From positions 34,306,616 to 34,370,615 of the forward strand of contig NC_067196.1 of assembly GCF_000699445.3 (NCBI RefSeq): 64,000 bases of DNA. The letters are read 5' to 3'. The stretch is from Schistosoma haematobium. Lineage: Eukaryota; Platyhelminthes; Trematoda; Strigeidida; Schistosomatidae. The translations under genes were made by a program, and so were the position numbers. Of this stretch, positions 36,701 to 48,042 are shown piece after piece (the first letter of the stretch is position 1; the number at the start of each line of letters is the position of its first letter). Below the pieces are notes generated by a model that was not told the DNA's origin, did no database searches, and saw nothing but the letters and a program-made list of their open reading frames with translations.

Positions 36701-39700
36701 AAAACTTTTAACTAGAATACCTTTCAAAATGGGTAAGTGAAAATTGGACACATCAGTGGAGTAAATAGTGAGGCTTGGAAAACGGACAGTACTTCTACAA
36801 TCTATAAAAAAGACTAATGTTAAGCAATCTCAGGATATAGGCATAATACAAATTATGTGAGGTGGAAAATATTGATTAATGTTTGTTCGGAAAAATAATG
36901 ATTTATAAAGAGTACGTTAGACATATAATAGGTACAAAATCTTAACACAAACCAACCTATCAAAACAATTGCCCAATGCTATATCGATCGTTTCTCCGAA
37001 TATTCGATAACGCCCAGAAACGAAAGCAATAATTTGTGTATTACCACCGCTGACGTACAATATGATGGGTGATTTTGCACCAGTGATAAGACGACCCATT
37101 TCAATATGTGCTATGCAATGATTAACTCCAATTAAAGGTTTGTTCCATAATTGAGCGAGAGTACGAGCAACAATTGCAACAGTGAGAAGAGGAGCACCCA
37201 TACCAGGACCCTGAAGACGGGATGCAAATTTCATAAAGATATATGTTCATAGAAACAAAGGACAGTGATTGATTTACATGTCATCAAATTAAGTGCCTAG
37301 CATGACCGAATACACACGTTGTGTACTATGAATTATTTAATCAGTTGTAAAATATTTCTAATTACAATTTGAAAAATTCCCATGTGATTTAGAAAAACAT
37401 ATCATAAGCGGACAGTATTGTTTTCGATTAGTTCCTCATCAGGCGATCATTCTGCTGATAACATCCACTTCTCTAATCCTCTCATTTCCAAAATTCGATT
37501 TAGTTGAATTCACCCAATAACATTTTTTTGTTAATTTTAGTCAGATATTCATTCCCAATTTACGGATATTATAACTAGTCGGTGAGACTATAATTATAGA
37601 CGACCTTTGAGCGATGCTGAAGTGATCGTGAAAATTTCCACCTACTTACTAGGGCTAAATGACGTTTATAAAGCAGTGTGAAAAATAAGGATTATGATCA
37701 ACAGTTGGTGGTTAGGTTTAGGAAATGGATTTATGGTTTTCATCGCGAACTGTCATAAGCTAAAATACCAAACGCTATTTAACTAAATGGATGAATGAAT
37801 TTCGTGCCAAAATCCAAGACTTGTTATCCTAAATCTGATTGGTTGGTCCATGAATTATAGCCTCGCCGTTATACAAACAAGTGAGTATATGGTAGAATTA
37901 GAGCACGCGAAATGAAATGAATCAGACAACGCTTGTCGTTCCCGCTTCGCAAACACCCATGGATTTGTTACCAACTAGGATGGTTTACAGTTCAGTTTAG
38001 TGTTAAAATTAAAGATGGGTTATATAAGGTCGATCATCGTAGTTGAGTGACATTAAAACGATTATGCTTTTTTCAAACCTAACGTTAAATTTCCAGGGTA
38101 CAGTAATTGCTTCTAGAGCTATCATAATGTGCTCGATGTGTCCAGGTGCAAAAAATGGTAGTTTATCCACACATTAGTGGCTTCGTGTTTGAAACTGGAA
38201 GCAACACTAACCAATGATTTTACTCTTTACTTCACTGAACAAGATATTACAATTGTGATGTTAATATCATTGTGGTCGTTTTTCGTTAACCGTAGAGATC
38301 AGCACTAAGAGACGACTGCAAGTATTTAGAAAATGGTGACTGATTTAAGTGTTATTGAACTGCGTTCAGTGTAGCAAGGTGTACACCTTTTGTTTACTCA
38401 GAAATCATTTAATTAGTCCTAAACTATTCTTAAGTGCAATCTAATTCGTTAAATCCTGTTGAGCCCATTGAATTTTGATTGGGCATCAAATCTTCGTGAT
38501 TTTTGCAAGTGGTTAACATTCCATAAACATGGTTCAGTTTATCATCATGAAGAGAGCAAGGACAAAGATTTCAGAAGAATAACATAAATTCATTTTATGT
38601 TGTTTGGTTCTTGTCAGCTGCTTACTACCTGTCATACTTTAAGAATCCTAATTACAAAGTGAGTTCAAATAACTTACATGAAAAACATTAGTTGGGAGCT
38701 GCTCTGGCCACATATTAGTATAGTATAGAAAGGATGCAAATAGATTTAACAGACTAAATAAAATATGATAAATATACACTTTATGTGGAAGAACATTATA
38801 CAACAATGATAGTAGCAAAAGTTCAAAAGGCTAGGAACTAGCGGTTATGTAATCAACAAACGTTGATAATAAGAATAAGCAAAGCTTAATTACTAATATA
38901 GAAGACAGTTGAATTAAAAAGACGTAATGAAGTAATTAATTTAAAGAAAAAGTTTAACGAAATTCCATGGTGCAATGAAGGAATGCTTGTCACTAAGGTA
39001 AAGAAAGACTAATAACAATCCCTTTTTAAAAACGGCCAAAGTCACTTCAATCATTTGGAATTTTAAAACTTTAAATTGTGCCTAGAAGAATAAATAATGA
39101 ATAGCCCTAATAATAGTAGGAGAATGCAATAATAATCAGAGTTTTACACATTTTGTAATAATGTTTTAATCGTAGTTTATTACATACGAAGAATGCAGTA
39201 AACAGTCATTAAAATGTAATCGAATATTTATAGAACATCGTCCAAATCTGTGTAAACGATCATTTAATAAAAGATTAGTATGTATTATAATTATTGATAC
39301 TACCAGTAAACAAACATGTATGAAACTGGATGTTTTAGACCAGATAAACTGAAATTTTCATAATGATTTCAGTACGAGGGCATTGAAATTATTTAAAGGT
39401 TTAACACGTAGTCAAACAAAAGAGAATAAAATTGCAACCAAGGCTTAATGACTTCTGTAGACAATCAGTGGATGGTCGAAATAATGTAGAATAACTCGAC
39501 CATTAACAGTCGGTATAAATCATCAAAATGTTACTGTGATAAAATAAATCTATTAATCCAAGAAATTTTGATCTTAGAAATGTTCACTGAAATGAACTAA
39601 ATCATGTGATAATATTCGTTCACTTAAGCTAATCAAAAAATAGGAATCAGTAAAAAACACAAATGTTTATGATGAACGCTGATAAGTGATCCCCAATTTA

Positions 39701-40988
39701 ATAATGATTTGACTCATGAAGTAACGGTTTCCAGCATGCCGTTAAAAGCGACACCTTGTATGTGAAGGCTAGTGATAATACCCTGGTGCCTAAAACGAAC
39801 AAGGTAAAGTGGGACGTAAAACTGAGTATATTTGAGTATGTATTTAGAGACAGGTTCCGAAATCTTGACAAGAAATACATTTAGTGGGTTTACTTTTTTA
39901 GGCTAACAGCATGTACACTGGATTTATTGACTTTTTTGATTAATAAGTAGGAATACAATTTTTTTCCGGTGAAGAAAACGACAAAGAAAGCATATATCGT
40001 AATAATTCATGCTTATAAATTAAAAGATAAAATCAGTTCCACTTTTTTCCATCCTCTCAAAAAAAACTACAACTAACAGTTTATATGGAAGTTGATCAAT
40101 AAAAACAAAAGCAATAGCATTAACCAAAAAAGACTTCTCAGATGGAATGTCCTGAATAAACAGTAGAATTAAGCAAAATGCCACTGAGTATTACAAGCAA
40201 CTATGATGATTCAATAAACAACATTTATTCGTGAGACTATTTTACCCTCGATAAGAAAATAACAGGAATTTTCTAACTAATGTACAATATCTCTGTTTGC
40301 TTTATAAATAGATGGAATTAAGGTTCTCGAAGTAGAACTACGAGTGAAATGCACTTACGAACTAGTTACTAACTTCAAGTTACATAATATACTAAGCTAG
40401 AATTCTAAACGGTCATCAGTTAACGATGAGAGGAACTTCTTTAGGTGAAAGGATTCTTCCTGTTTGTATGTTTTCGATGAATTGCTTTTCTTATCATATA
40501 ATACTCCCGTAAATCTTTTTATTCGTTTATAACTCGGTCTCTTCATAGTCTCATTTTCTTGTTGTGAGGTGTACATCTATTTGGTCTCTATTCGTACAAA
40601 TATTTGTGTTTAAATGAAATAAAATAGAAACCCCGAAATGAAGTTAAATTAAGATAATTAAAATATCTTTCGGAATTATAGTGATGAAAACAGAATCAAT
40701 TTTATTACTAAAAATGATCATCATGTACAGTTGGGCGGATTTGTTCAAACAAACCTTCGTGTAAGCAACAGCATCCAATTCGGAAGGGTCAACTTTCGCT
40801 TCTTTAATGGCTTTCTGAACAAGCTCAATAATATGAGACTGATGAAATCTAGCAGTTTCTGTTGGCTGGAAACCTTCGCCGGGTGGAGTAATGTATGTCA
40901 CCCTCGGATTTGCTAGCACAGAACCATCACGAACGATCCCAACGCCTAATTTGTTCGCACTACCCTCAATGCCCAATACGATGGTCAT
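30706..40988 (-). CDS. OSGEP: tRNA N6-adenosine threonylcarbamoyltransferase, Kae1/OSGEP
   Basis: Catalytic subunit of the KEOPS/EKC complex; transfers the threonylcarbamoyl group to A37 of ANN-decoding tRNAs. Exons on the minus strand: 40988-40755, 37210-36957, 34743-34467, 30951-30706. All joints are GT-AG with matching phase and give 336 aa; human OSGEP is 335. Seen: [11 protein letters not shown] (N-terminal ASKHA fold), metal-binding HCIAH at 109-113, YVSGGNTQ near 130, [28 protein letters not shown] near 261-269 and the third metal ligand in CIDNGA (Asp 294). There is no mitochondrial presequence, so this is the cytosolic/nuclear enzyme rather than OSGEPL1. Introns are 3.5, 2.2 and 3.5 kb, long compared with the 1-kb coding length. 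No lesion. Confidence 0.96.
30952..33289. other. OSGEP intron 3, main part
   Basis: No coding region. A more GC-rich patch at about 31490-31620 may be an unrecognised repeat. The remainder, 33446-34466, is also featureless. Confidence 0.45.
33290..33445 (-). repeat. SINE-like repeat with LINE-type tail
   Basis: Read on the minus strand: CTGCTTCGGTTTGGACACC, GGGCAGTATCACAGCCC, then TGTGTGGCGCATATGTATTTGG, TTGTACCAATATCTATGTG and an AAATAAATAAG tail. Its head matches copies at 42477 and 60223; its tail matches the 3' end of the RTE copy at 60787-64000. Confidence 0.6.
34744..36956. other. OSGEP intron 2
   Basis: 2.2 kb, AT-rich. Short open frames (35375-35626, 36313-36513) have no family resemblance. 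Nothing else seen. Confidence 0.5.
37211..40754. other. OSGEP intron 1
   Basis: 3.5 kb, AT-rich; I recognised no transposon or gene in it. Confidence 0.5.
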
Positions 40989-40993
40989 TATTT

Positions 40994-41008
40994 CTAAAAG
41001 GTTAAAAT
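40994..41008 (-). promoter_or_regulatory. Splice acceptor just upstream of the OSGEP start
   Basis: On the minus strand a pyrimidine-rich TTTTAACCTTTTAG ends 5 nt before the ATG at 40988. Good acceptor context for a 5' UTR intron or for spliced-leader trans-splicing. Confidence 0.45.
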
Positions 41009-41862
41009 AAGCAAGTTGCTAATGTTACTAACTTTTTTAATCACATTTATTTACACTAACACGTATGACTAATCAATAGAAAAATAGTCTGTGAGGTATT
41101 TGCACCTTAAAAATCTAGATTAGGAATGGAAAAATAGGATAGATTTCTACCAAGATTACAAATTTTAAAAAATAGCTACAGATCGTGAATTCTCGGTATA
41201 TACGTAGTGGAAGTCAGCAGGAAACCAGTTATACATACAACTGTGAGCCAATCATATGGTGTAAGGATTGTGTGCTGTAGACTTCAAACTATGGATGTAG
41301 GCTGAAATGCCCGGGGCGGTGAGTTATTCAAAACAATTCCAGACGCTAATGCAGCAGATCGAATTGTAATCGAATACCTAAATAAGCTAATATTCTTGAT
41401 GTAGCTTGAAATAAGAAACTACAAGTTGTCTACTGTGATGATTCATAGAATAAAATTCAGGATTGGTCCTATATTTGGCATCACACACTTTCATGATCAG
41501 ATAACAAATTATGTACAACAGATGATACACATTTCAGCATCACTTATCTACTTCCATCGTGTTCAAGTGTAACCGATTTCAGGACGTGCGACCTTATGCG
41601 CAAAGAAATTATTCTACTAGTTAGCCAGGTTATAATTCATCTAATTAGACATAATGTTGTCGAGTTTACTAGCTATATGTTTTAAATAAGTTGTGAAATG
41701 TAAATAACACATAGGGAATTGACTGAAACAAAGAGATGACGTTACATAAAGAATAAACTTGACCGTGTTCTATTGAAAAAGAAGACGATATTTTAAGTGA
41801 AAGACGCGAATTATTTACAAATGTTACTGGAGAAAATCAAAACAATGAATCAAATACAAATA
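41009..41862. other. Upstream region of OSGEP
   Basis: Non-coding AT-rich sequence between OSGEP and the possible terminal exon at 41924. No TATA or other promoter element can be supported. Confidence 0.4.
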
Positions 41863-41868
41863 TTTATT
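41863..41868 (-). terminator. Poly(A) signal of the possible gene ending at 41924
   Basis: AATAAA on the minus strand (TTTATT on plus), about 56 nt after the TGA at 41924-41926. Confidence 0.4.
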
Positions 41869-41923
41869 GCAAAACATTTTGTAAGTGATACAAAAAATCA
41901 CACATTCAATATTGAAACAGAAA

Positions 41924-42079
41924 TCAACGTCTTTTTTCTCGTGAAGTAACAGAACTACCGGTTGTAGTAACCGGTGGGTTAGTTGGAAATACTAGAGCTG
42001 TGTTTGAGTCAATTGAGCGAACAGATTTCTTCTTCGTTTTTGAATAGAAGAATTTGAAAAATAAATTGCACAGAAACAC
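41924..42079 (-). CDS. Possible 3'-terminal exon of an unidentified membrane protein
   Basis: On the minus strand, after an acceptor CTGTAATAG, 51 codons read VFLCNLFFKFFYSKTKKK, then a polar Ser/Thr-rich tail ending SREKRR and TGA; AATAAA follows 56 nt on. A hydrophobic start followed by lysines would fit the end of a transmembrane helix and a short cytosolic tail. The other two phases are also open for 25-30 codons, so the frame is not certain. No upstream exon could be tied to it; the readings at 43793-44246 (-), one of which ends at a GTAAGT donor, are candidates only. I do not recognise the protein. Confidence 0.35.
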   Translation of the reverse strand: MFLCNLFFKFFYSKTKKKSVRSIDSNTALVFPTNPPVTTTGSSVTSREKRR

Positions 42080-42476
42080 CTATTACAGCTAAATGCAGTG
42101 TAAACCATAGGTATTAGAATCGTTCTCAAAATAAATAGGTCTAGTAATTAGTCTTATTTATTATGCTTCTAGTTCGATACAAAGACGGGAATATACTTAT
42201 TTTATCAACGGGAAGTTATTTTTCAGGCCATAACTTCGGGTCAGATAATGCACAGCATTTTAAAAGAAGGCTCTGTAAATAAAGGTGTAATAGTCTAAAC
42301 AAAGGTTCAATAATCTTTAGAAGAAAAAGATATTTCTTCACTGTTTTCGCACCTGTGAATAACAACGCAACGGCAGTTTCGAATTGTTTACACTTAGAGC
42401 CATAAAGATATGTGTACGAAAATAGCGAAAACTATTTGTACAGTGAGAGGGTGAACTATAGTATCAACTATAGTAA

Positions 42477-42717
42477 TAGCTCCAGTTGCCTTGGTACGGT
42501 CGAGGGAGTCAGCTCTCTCTCTTGAAGAAGAGTTGGCCACTGGGTGACATGGGACTAATTCTTACGATACTCCACTGCCTTGTGGATCAGACCTCTGGGT
42601 CGAAGGCTCCGGGTGTGGGCCCCTAAGAAAACCACCTGCTTCGGTTTGGGCACCCAGGCATATGTATCTGATGCCCCTTGTACCAGCATTTATGTGTTCA
42701 AATAAATAAATAAAATA
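42477..42717 (+). repeat. SINE-like repeat with LINE-type tail
   Basis: Contains GATACTCCACTGCCTTGTGG, GGGTCGAAGGCTCCGGGTGT and CTGCTTCGGTTTGGGCACCC, then GGGCATATGTATCTGATGCC fused into TTGTACCAGCATTTATGTG and AAATAAATAAATAAA. It matches 60223-60621 in the head and the RTE copy at the window end in the tail. A CR1 fragment follows immediately. Confidence 0.6.
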
Positions 42718-42719
42718 GA

Positions 42720-43240
42720 TCCCACTAGATATAACAAGGCTTGAAAACTACATTCAGCCTGTAAGCTCATGTTTAAAAGGTGACTCGGATATCCTGGAAA
42801 AAATTAAAGAGGGCTGATACCCGTGCAGTTCCAGAATTTCGGGGTCTACCACACAAAGGGCGGCTTAAAAAGCTAGACCTCTTTACTCTGGCCTATCGCA
42901 GGTTAAGAGTTGATCTGATTTTGATGTATAGAATACTAAGAAATGATTTTGGACCAAATACATTACCTCTTTTTTCCCACTAGATTGAGACATCTCAGAG
43001 GACATAAAAGGCGAGTAGAAAATCCAAGAACGAACAAAATACCCAAGGCATATATATATATATATATTGGATATATATACAAGCATTCAATCGAACCTTG
43101 GAACATGTTACTCGAAGCATTGGTGTTCGCCCCCTCAATTGACACATTCAAGAGAAGACTAGATACTCACAGAATCACACTAGGAAAAGAATAACAGGCC
43201 GTCGGTCTCCTGTCCTTACCACACAAATCCGAATGTCTGA
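42720..43240 (+). mobile_element. CR1-like 3' fragment
   Basis: RT C-terminal tail and 3' UTR only: LFTLAYRRLRVDLILMYRIL, RNDFGPNTLPLF, PRTNKIPKAY, APSIDTFKRRLDTHR, stop at 43192-43194, then a 3' UTR starting AACAGGCCGTCGGTCTCCTG. Matches the end of the copy at 6536-9265. A TA run interrupts it at 43050-43079. Confidence 0.8.
43050..43079. repeat. TA microsatellite inside the CR1 fragment
   Basis: About 18 bases of alternating TA, a TTGG break and another short TA run, replacing the segment that codes for the RFSHRVINTW region in the better preserved copy. Confidence 0.75.
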
Positions 43241-46200
43241 CGGACGACCTTGGAATGACCTTGTGTGACCTTGAGAATACCCATTTATCCGGGTCAAATT
43301 AGGGTAGTATATTAGTGCAAGGAACTATGATAAATGTTTTAAATTGAACGTTAAGGTTGAAAATTGCATTCAGGGCCTTCATTACGAACTGATGTCGGCC
43401 ATCATACTGTTTCGTCAATCGGATGAGCTTCGCGCCAAAACCAAAAACTGTTATGAATCTGAATGTTCCGTCCATAAAGTTGTAGTCTCACCGTTGCTTT
43501 ATTTTGGCGTTTATTTAGTTCTTGTGAAGAACCAGGAAGATATCACAGGATCCTATCCAGGTCTCTCGGCTTTTGGGCCACTGAATGTCGAACGTCTACC
43601 GACCCTCATCAATCCCAAGGACAACAAACGCGCATCTATTAGTTGCAAGTCATGGACTGGCCCATGAGACAGTAGTCAACCTCTGTTCTTTTGCCTATTC
43701 TTACAGATACATTTTCGTCATAACGTAATGTCTTAGCCATACAGTCACTAAAGTAACCTTAGTGCATGGATACAGCGAAAGAGTAACCCATGTTAACTTC
43801 TAGGTGTGACTTTGATGTAAGCTGGGAGGCCACGCCATCCTCGTACAACTCGAGCAGATGCCACGATCATTAAACAAAAATCGCCTTTTGACTTATAGGC
43901 GAAATTACCTATTGATCCAAATAAAGGAAGTGCAAGAGGACAAATGAAGCAAAATAAATCCGTGAGAAGTCTGATCCATTTACCTCTAACATCAAGCGGC
44001 AACTGGTGACACTGGATCTTGATAACATTCTTATTGCAGCCCACTTTGTTTTCGGAATCCCTGACTTACTAAACGTTTGGTGATAAGTAATAAATAACTT
44101 ATAAATGCAACCACAAATTGATTTCCGTCAAATATACAATTTTGATCAAGTTCATATTTTGCTCCTGCTACAACTACTGCTCGAAGAAGTTGGACTAAAT
44201 ATAGTTCAGGGAATCCAAAATATGATTTTAGTATTTTACGGCTCATTCATCGTTACTTCTTACATAGTTAGATTGCCAGCCTAAAGTCATTACAACATTC
44301 ATACTCTTCAGTCACAGGCTATGGCTAGCAGAGCAGAAAAAGAAACAATGTAGATAGCATTTACGAGCTCATCAAAAGTAACAGCTACATCAATCAATTG
44401 CAAGTTAAGCCTTCTTATATTGATGAAATCAAATGGTAGATATTGGTTGTAAATGTTGTAGCGGTAGATAAATCCACAAAATAAAGACTGTCTGTTAAGA
44501 ATCCCCACCAGATCTCGAATGTGTGCGCCGTGTTACGCATCTCTTGCCACCGTAAGCCAACTTGGACCGAATGCTCCTCGACTCATCGATAGCTTTCCAA
44601 ATACACATTCGAACTTCTTTATTTCTAACTTTTGATTCGACTGGGTTGGTGTGATTTGATTTTAAAAGTTTTAAATGTAAACGACTTACCAAACTCCGAA
44701 TACCTATGCTACCTTTGTTGTGATTACTTTTAGAATGTCATACAAAAAAAGCGATAGTGTAACTTACTGCAGTTATACGAGTTATTGGGTCTGCGTTTCA
44801 CCAAATATTCCTAACACACAGAAGAACATATTACTTTCTCATGCTTATCATTCCAAATTTCACAAAAACATTTGAGTTTATCACATTATGGCAACTTGTA
44901 GGCTAGTTCCTGTAGGTGAGAACAGTATCATTTAACAGGCTCAACCAAAGCCACAAGTGAATATAACATTAAGTTAACCCTAAAGAAAACTCAAATCATT
45001 CGAGACCCTGTGTAACATTCATTAACACTGCTAACATGAAGGATGTTGTGCAGATAGTAACTTAGTGAAGTCTGGAGGGAATGTGAGGATAGCTCCTGAT
45101 ACAACAAATTCAGACGGTAAACTTGTAGTGACCCACATTTATCACGAAAACACGACTGGTTTAATAGAAACAATTATTATTATAACCAACTGTACTAGTG
45201 TTTGTTTTAATGTGCTTTTGTTTGACTGTGATAATTACAGCTAGATTGTGCTTCCATTCTTATACACATATTTGATTGTGACTTCGCGCGAATTCGGCAC
45301 ACTATGCGTGTTAGGTCACGGGTTTTTGCGCACATGTAACATATTGTCGTGGATTTAATGTATCGTTATTTATCCGCTATTAACAGCCTTTTATCCATCA
45401 TACGTGACTTCGCGTAATCTTTGTGATTGGAAGATAGTTTTTATTTCAATTTATAAGCAGTTTGACGTATTTCGTGCTCACCACCTAAGTAAATATGTAG
45501 TTGGCGTAATATGGTTATTTTTAACAATACAAAGTCAAACAAGTCAAATCACCATTTTTCTAGTCAAAAATAGATTACAGATTGAGTTTTCATGAAAATA
45601 AGCCGTTAAAAGGCATTATATATGGTTCACCTCCTTGATTATGGTGACGGCAAACATAGATGTCCGTAGTCGTTTATAAAATGTAATCAGAAAGAAGTAA
45701 GCGTTAAACTAACTATGAATATTATATAAATTGTTTGTATTTAGCCATAAAAGGTAATTTGGACTATAGGTAGCATTGTTTTGTACTGAAGTGACATATT
45801 ACTGTGTAACGTATCAGAGAAAAATTATGTGAGTAACAATTGACGTTGATAGTCTTTTTTACCGGCTTTCTGAACGTATACAGGAACAGTGTATAACACC
45901 ACATTAAATAAGCACAAAATCTTCATAAGTAAAACGATGGGTGTCTCTTCTGAGCATGGTGACAAAACCATGTCGTACTTAATACTGATTTATGATGTGT
46001 CTGTTATAGGGTTGACGAACAATTTTCTGTAAACGAAATGCACAATCGCAGACGAAAATGTGAACAAAGTTATGATGCATATTGTCGAGTAATATCTAAA
46101 TGGTGCTTACCAATTTCTCTTGCTAATACCAGATGTATAGACGAAATACTACAAGGGTTAGACACTGAATAAATTCCTAGTGCTTGTTACGACACAGTCT

Positions 46201-46920
46201 TGAATAAAAAACAACTAATAATGAGTTAATTCATGAATTCCCATTGCATTACAGACTGACTCGTCCGAAGTAATTCATGCAGACAACGTGACGAAAAGTG
46301 AATGAGCAATGGAAGCAGAATCACAAGTTCCTTGTATTCATATCTCCTTTATGCCACATTAATTAATTACATTTTCTTCATAAGTCAGACTACGCTTGTA
46401 TGTTGTGACGAAACTAACTTCAGCAATTTGTAAATAACACTGATATGTGTGTTGTAAAGATTACCTATTAATTTTTTAAAGGAAATAGAAATCTCTAATG
46501 ATTAGCGCTGTCTGCAAATGAGAGACTTATAGGTACATTCTGTAACCTGCTATTTGATGGATTTATTGAATGTGATACTGATAACTAAGTCTAATTTTTT
46601 ATTTCACGACTGATTTATTGTTTTTCAGAATTGTATGAATCCATTAAAGTCGTCAAAGCTTTGTGATGATGTTTACGCCGGTCTACAACTGATGGAATTT
46701 GTGATTATGGAAGACCATGTTAAAAACCGGTTCACAAGTTCACGTTAACTGTGTTCCGTATTGCCTAGTAACATTTTTATTCAACTAATGAATTAGTGAA
46801 ATATAAATATAGCAACTACACTCAGTGTCTTACTTTATAAACCGTGTCCGTATTTATTAATAGTCGATATGACTCTAGAACAAATATAGATAGAGAATAT
46901 GTTATAACGTGAAAAATATT
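43241..46920. other. AT-rich intergenic stretch with unassigned open frames
   Basis: No supported gene. Consecutive minus-strand open readings at 44692-44495, 44508-44308, 44246-44031 and 44044-43793 are leucine/isoleucine-rich, and one ends at a GTAAGT donor; they could be exons of an unknown membrane protein or chance. 44900-46920 shows nothing. Confidence 0.3.
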
Positions 46921-47274
46921 TGCTGCGGATTAAGGGTAGCGAATTATTGATCGGACCAAAGACGCACAAACACGTAGAACGACCTAGGGTTCTGATTGGT
47001 CTCGCTTCCCTGTCTAACCCAGCCAGTTGAGTCCAGAACACAAGTCACAGCCTCGGATATATGAATCATTATATTTCAAACATACTTTGTTTATATACCA
47101 GTCAAGCAGTCCACAACGTACCATAAAATAGAAAATAACATTGTACAATAATGGCCAACAGGAAAATAACACGTTAAATAAATATTGACCAATAAGATGA
47201 TACTATTTCATGTCCAAGGATAGCATTAGGCTTAACAGGATAATTTTTGGGATATTTTCCTGAATATCCCAACA
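46921..47274 (-). repeat. LTR-like dispersed repeat, copy 1
   Basis: Read on the minus strand it starts TGTTGGGATATT, has a TATA-like box (TATATAAAC), and ends near GGTCCGATCAATAATTCGC...GCAGCA. A second copy lies at 59817-60178. The layout (TG start, TATA box mid-way, no ORF) suggests a solo LTR. No target duplication was found, so the ends are approximate. Confidence 0.5.
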
Positions 47275-48002
47275 GAATAATATGAACTCCTTATAATCCA
47301 TGGAATGAACAAGTAATAAGATGGATTATGTAATAATTCATTTCACTTTTAAAATTTAGTTACCGATCTATTCCAGCACCCTGTCACTTACATCTGCTCA
47401 CTTAATCCTCTGTAATTATGTGACCTCTTCAAATTGTAATCAATTATTACGTAACCCAAGTTTTCAGTTCTTAAATCCACGGATCATTTATAAGCTATAA
47501 GATTTTCACACCACTTATCTGTCTGTGAACTCCAGTCCACTTTACACCACCCATTCTTAATGTGTTATTGACTGTAAAAACAAATGACCTTTGACCTTAA
47601 ACTGCATATATATATATATATAGTCATTATTGATAACCTACGTCATTTCAATTATTCATATTCAGGTATGTCAACTGTTTCCCACATCACTGTTAAATCC
47701 TAATGCATATTTAGTTATAATGAATGCATACCACTGTTAATCAACATTTCTCCTGGTTTCATTTTAATTCATAAGCGGAACTAATCACATGAAATTAAAA
47801 TCTACTTAGCTACTGATACGATTTTGATGATAAACGTAATCCGACGAAGGTGAATATGATATGTGGGTGCCTAATCTGCAAGACTGTACGTGGATGTAGG
47901 GTTTCTTAATCATTCTTTATTATTACAGACAGTTACACGTGAACATCATTGCTATTCATTCCTATGAAAGTAGGAATAAGATGAAAATTAAAATTATGAA
48001 AG
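47275..48002. other. Intergenic, TA repeat only
   Basis: AT-rich; a TA microsatellite at about 47606-47622. Nothing else seen. Confidence 0.45.
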
Positions 48003-48008
48003 TTTATT
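48003..48008 (-). terminator. Poly(A) signal of the Mutator-like gene
   Basis: AATAAA on the minus strand (TTTATT on plus), 35 nt after the TAA at 48043-48045. Confidence 0.55.
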
Positions 48009-48042
48009 GAATAATCATTGCTGCTAAAGCAGAAAATCAAGT

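Noticed and set aside
43793..44692. Four consecutive minus-strand open frames as a definite membrane-protein gene
   Set aside because: They do not join with consistent phase and match no family; kept only as a low-confidence possibility tied to the exon at 41924-42079.
45404..45595. 63-codon plus-strand open frame
   Set aside because: AT-rich, no neighbours with splice-consistent phase, no family resemblance.
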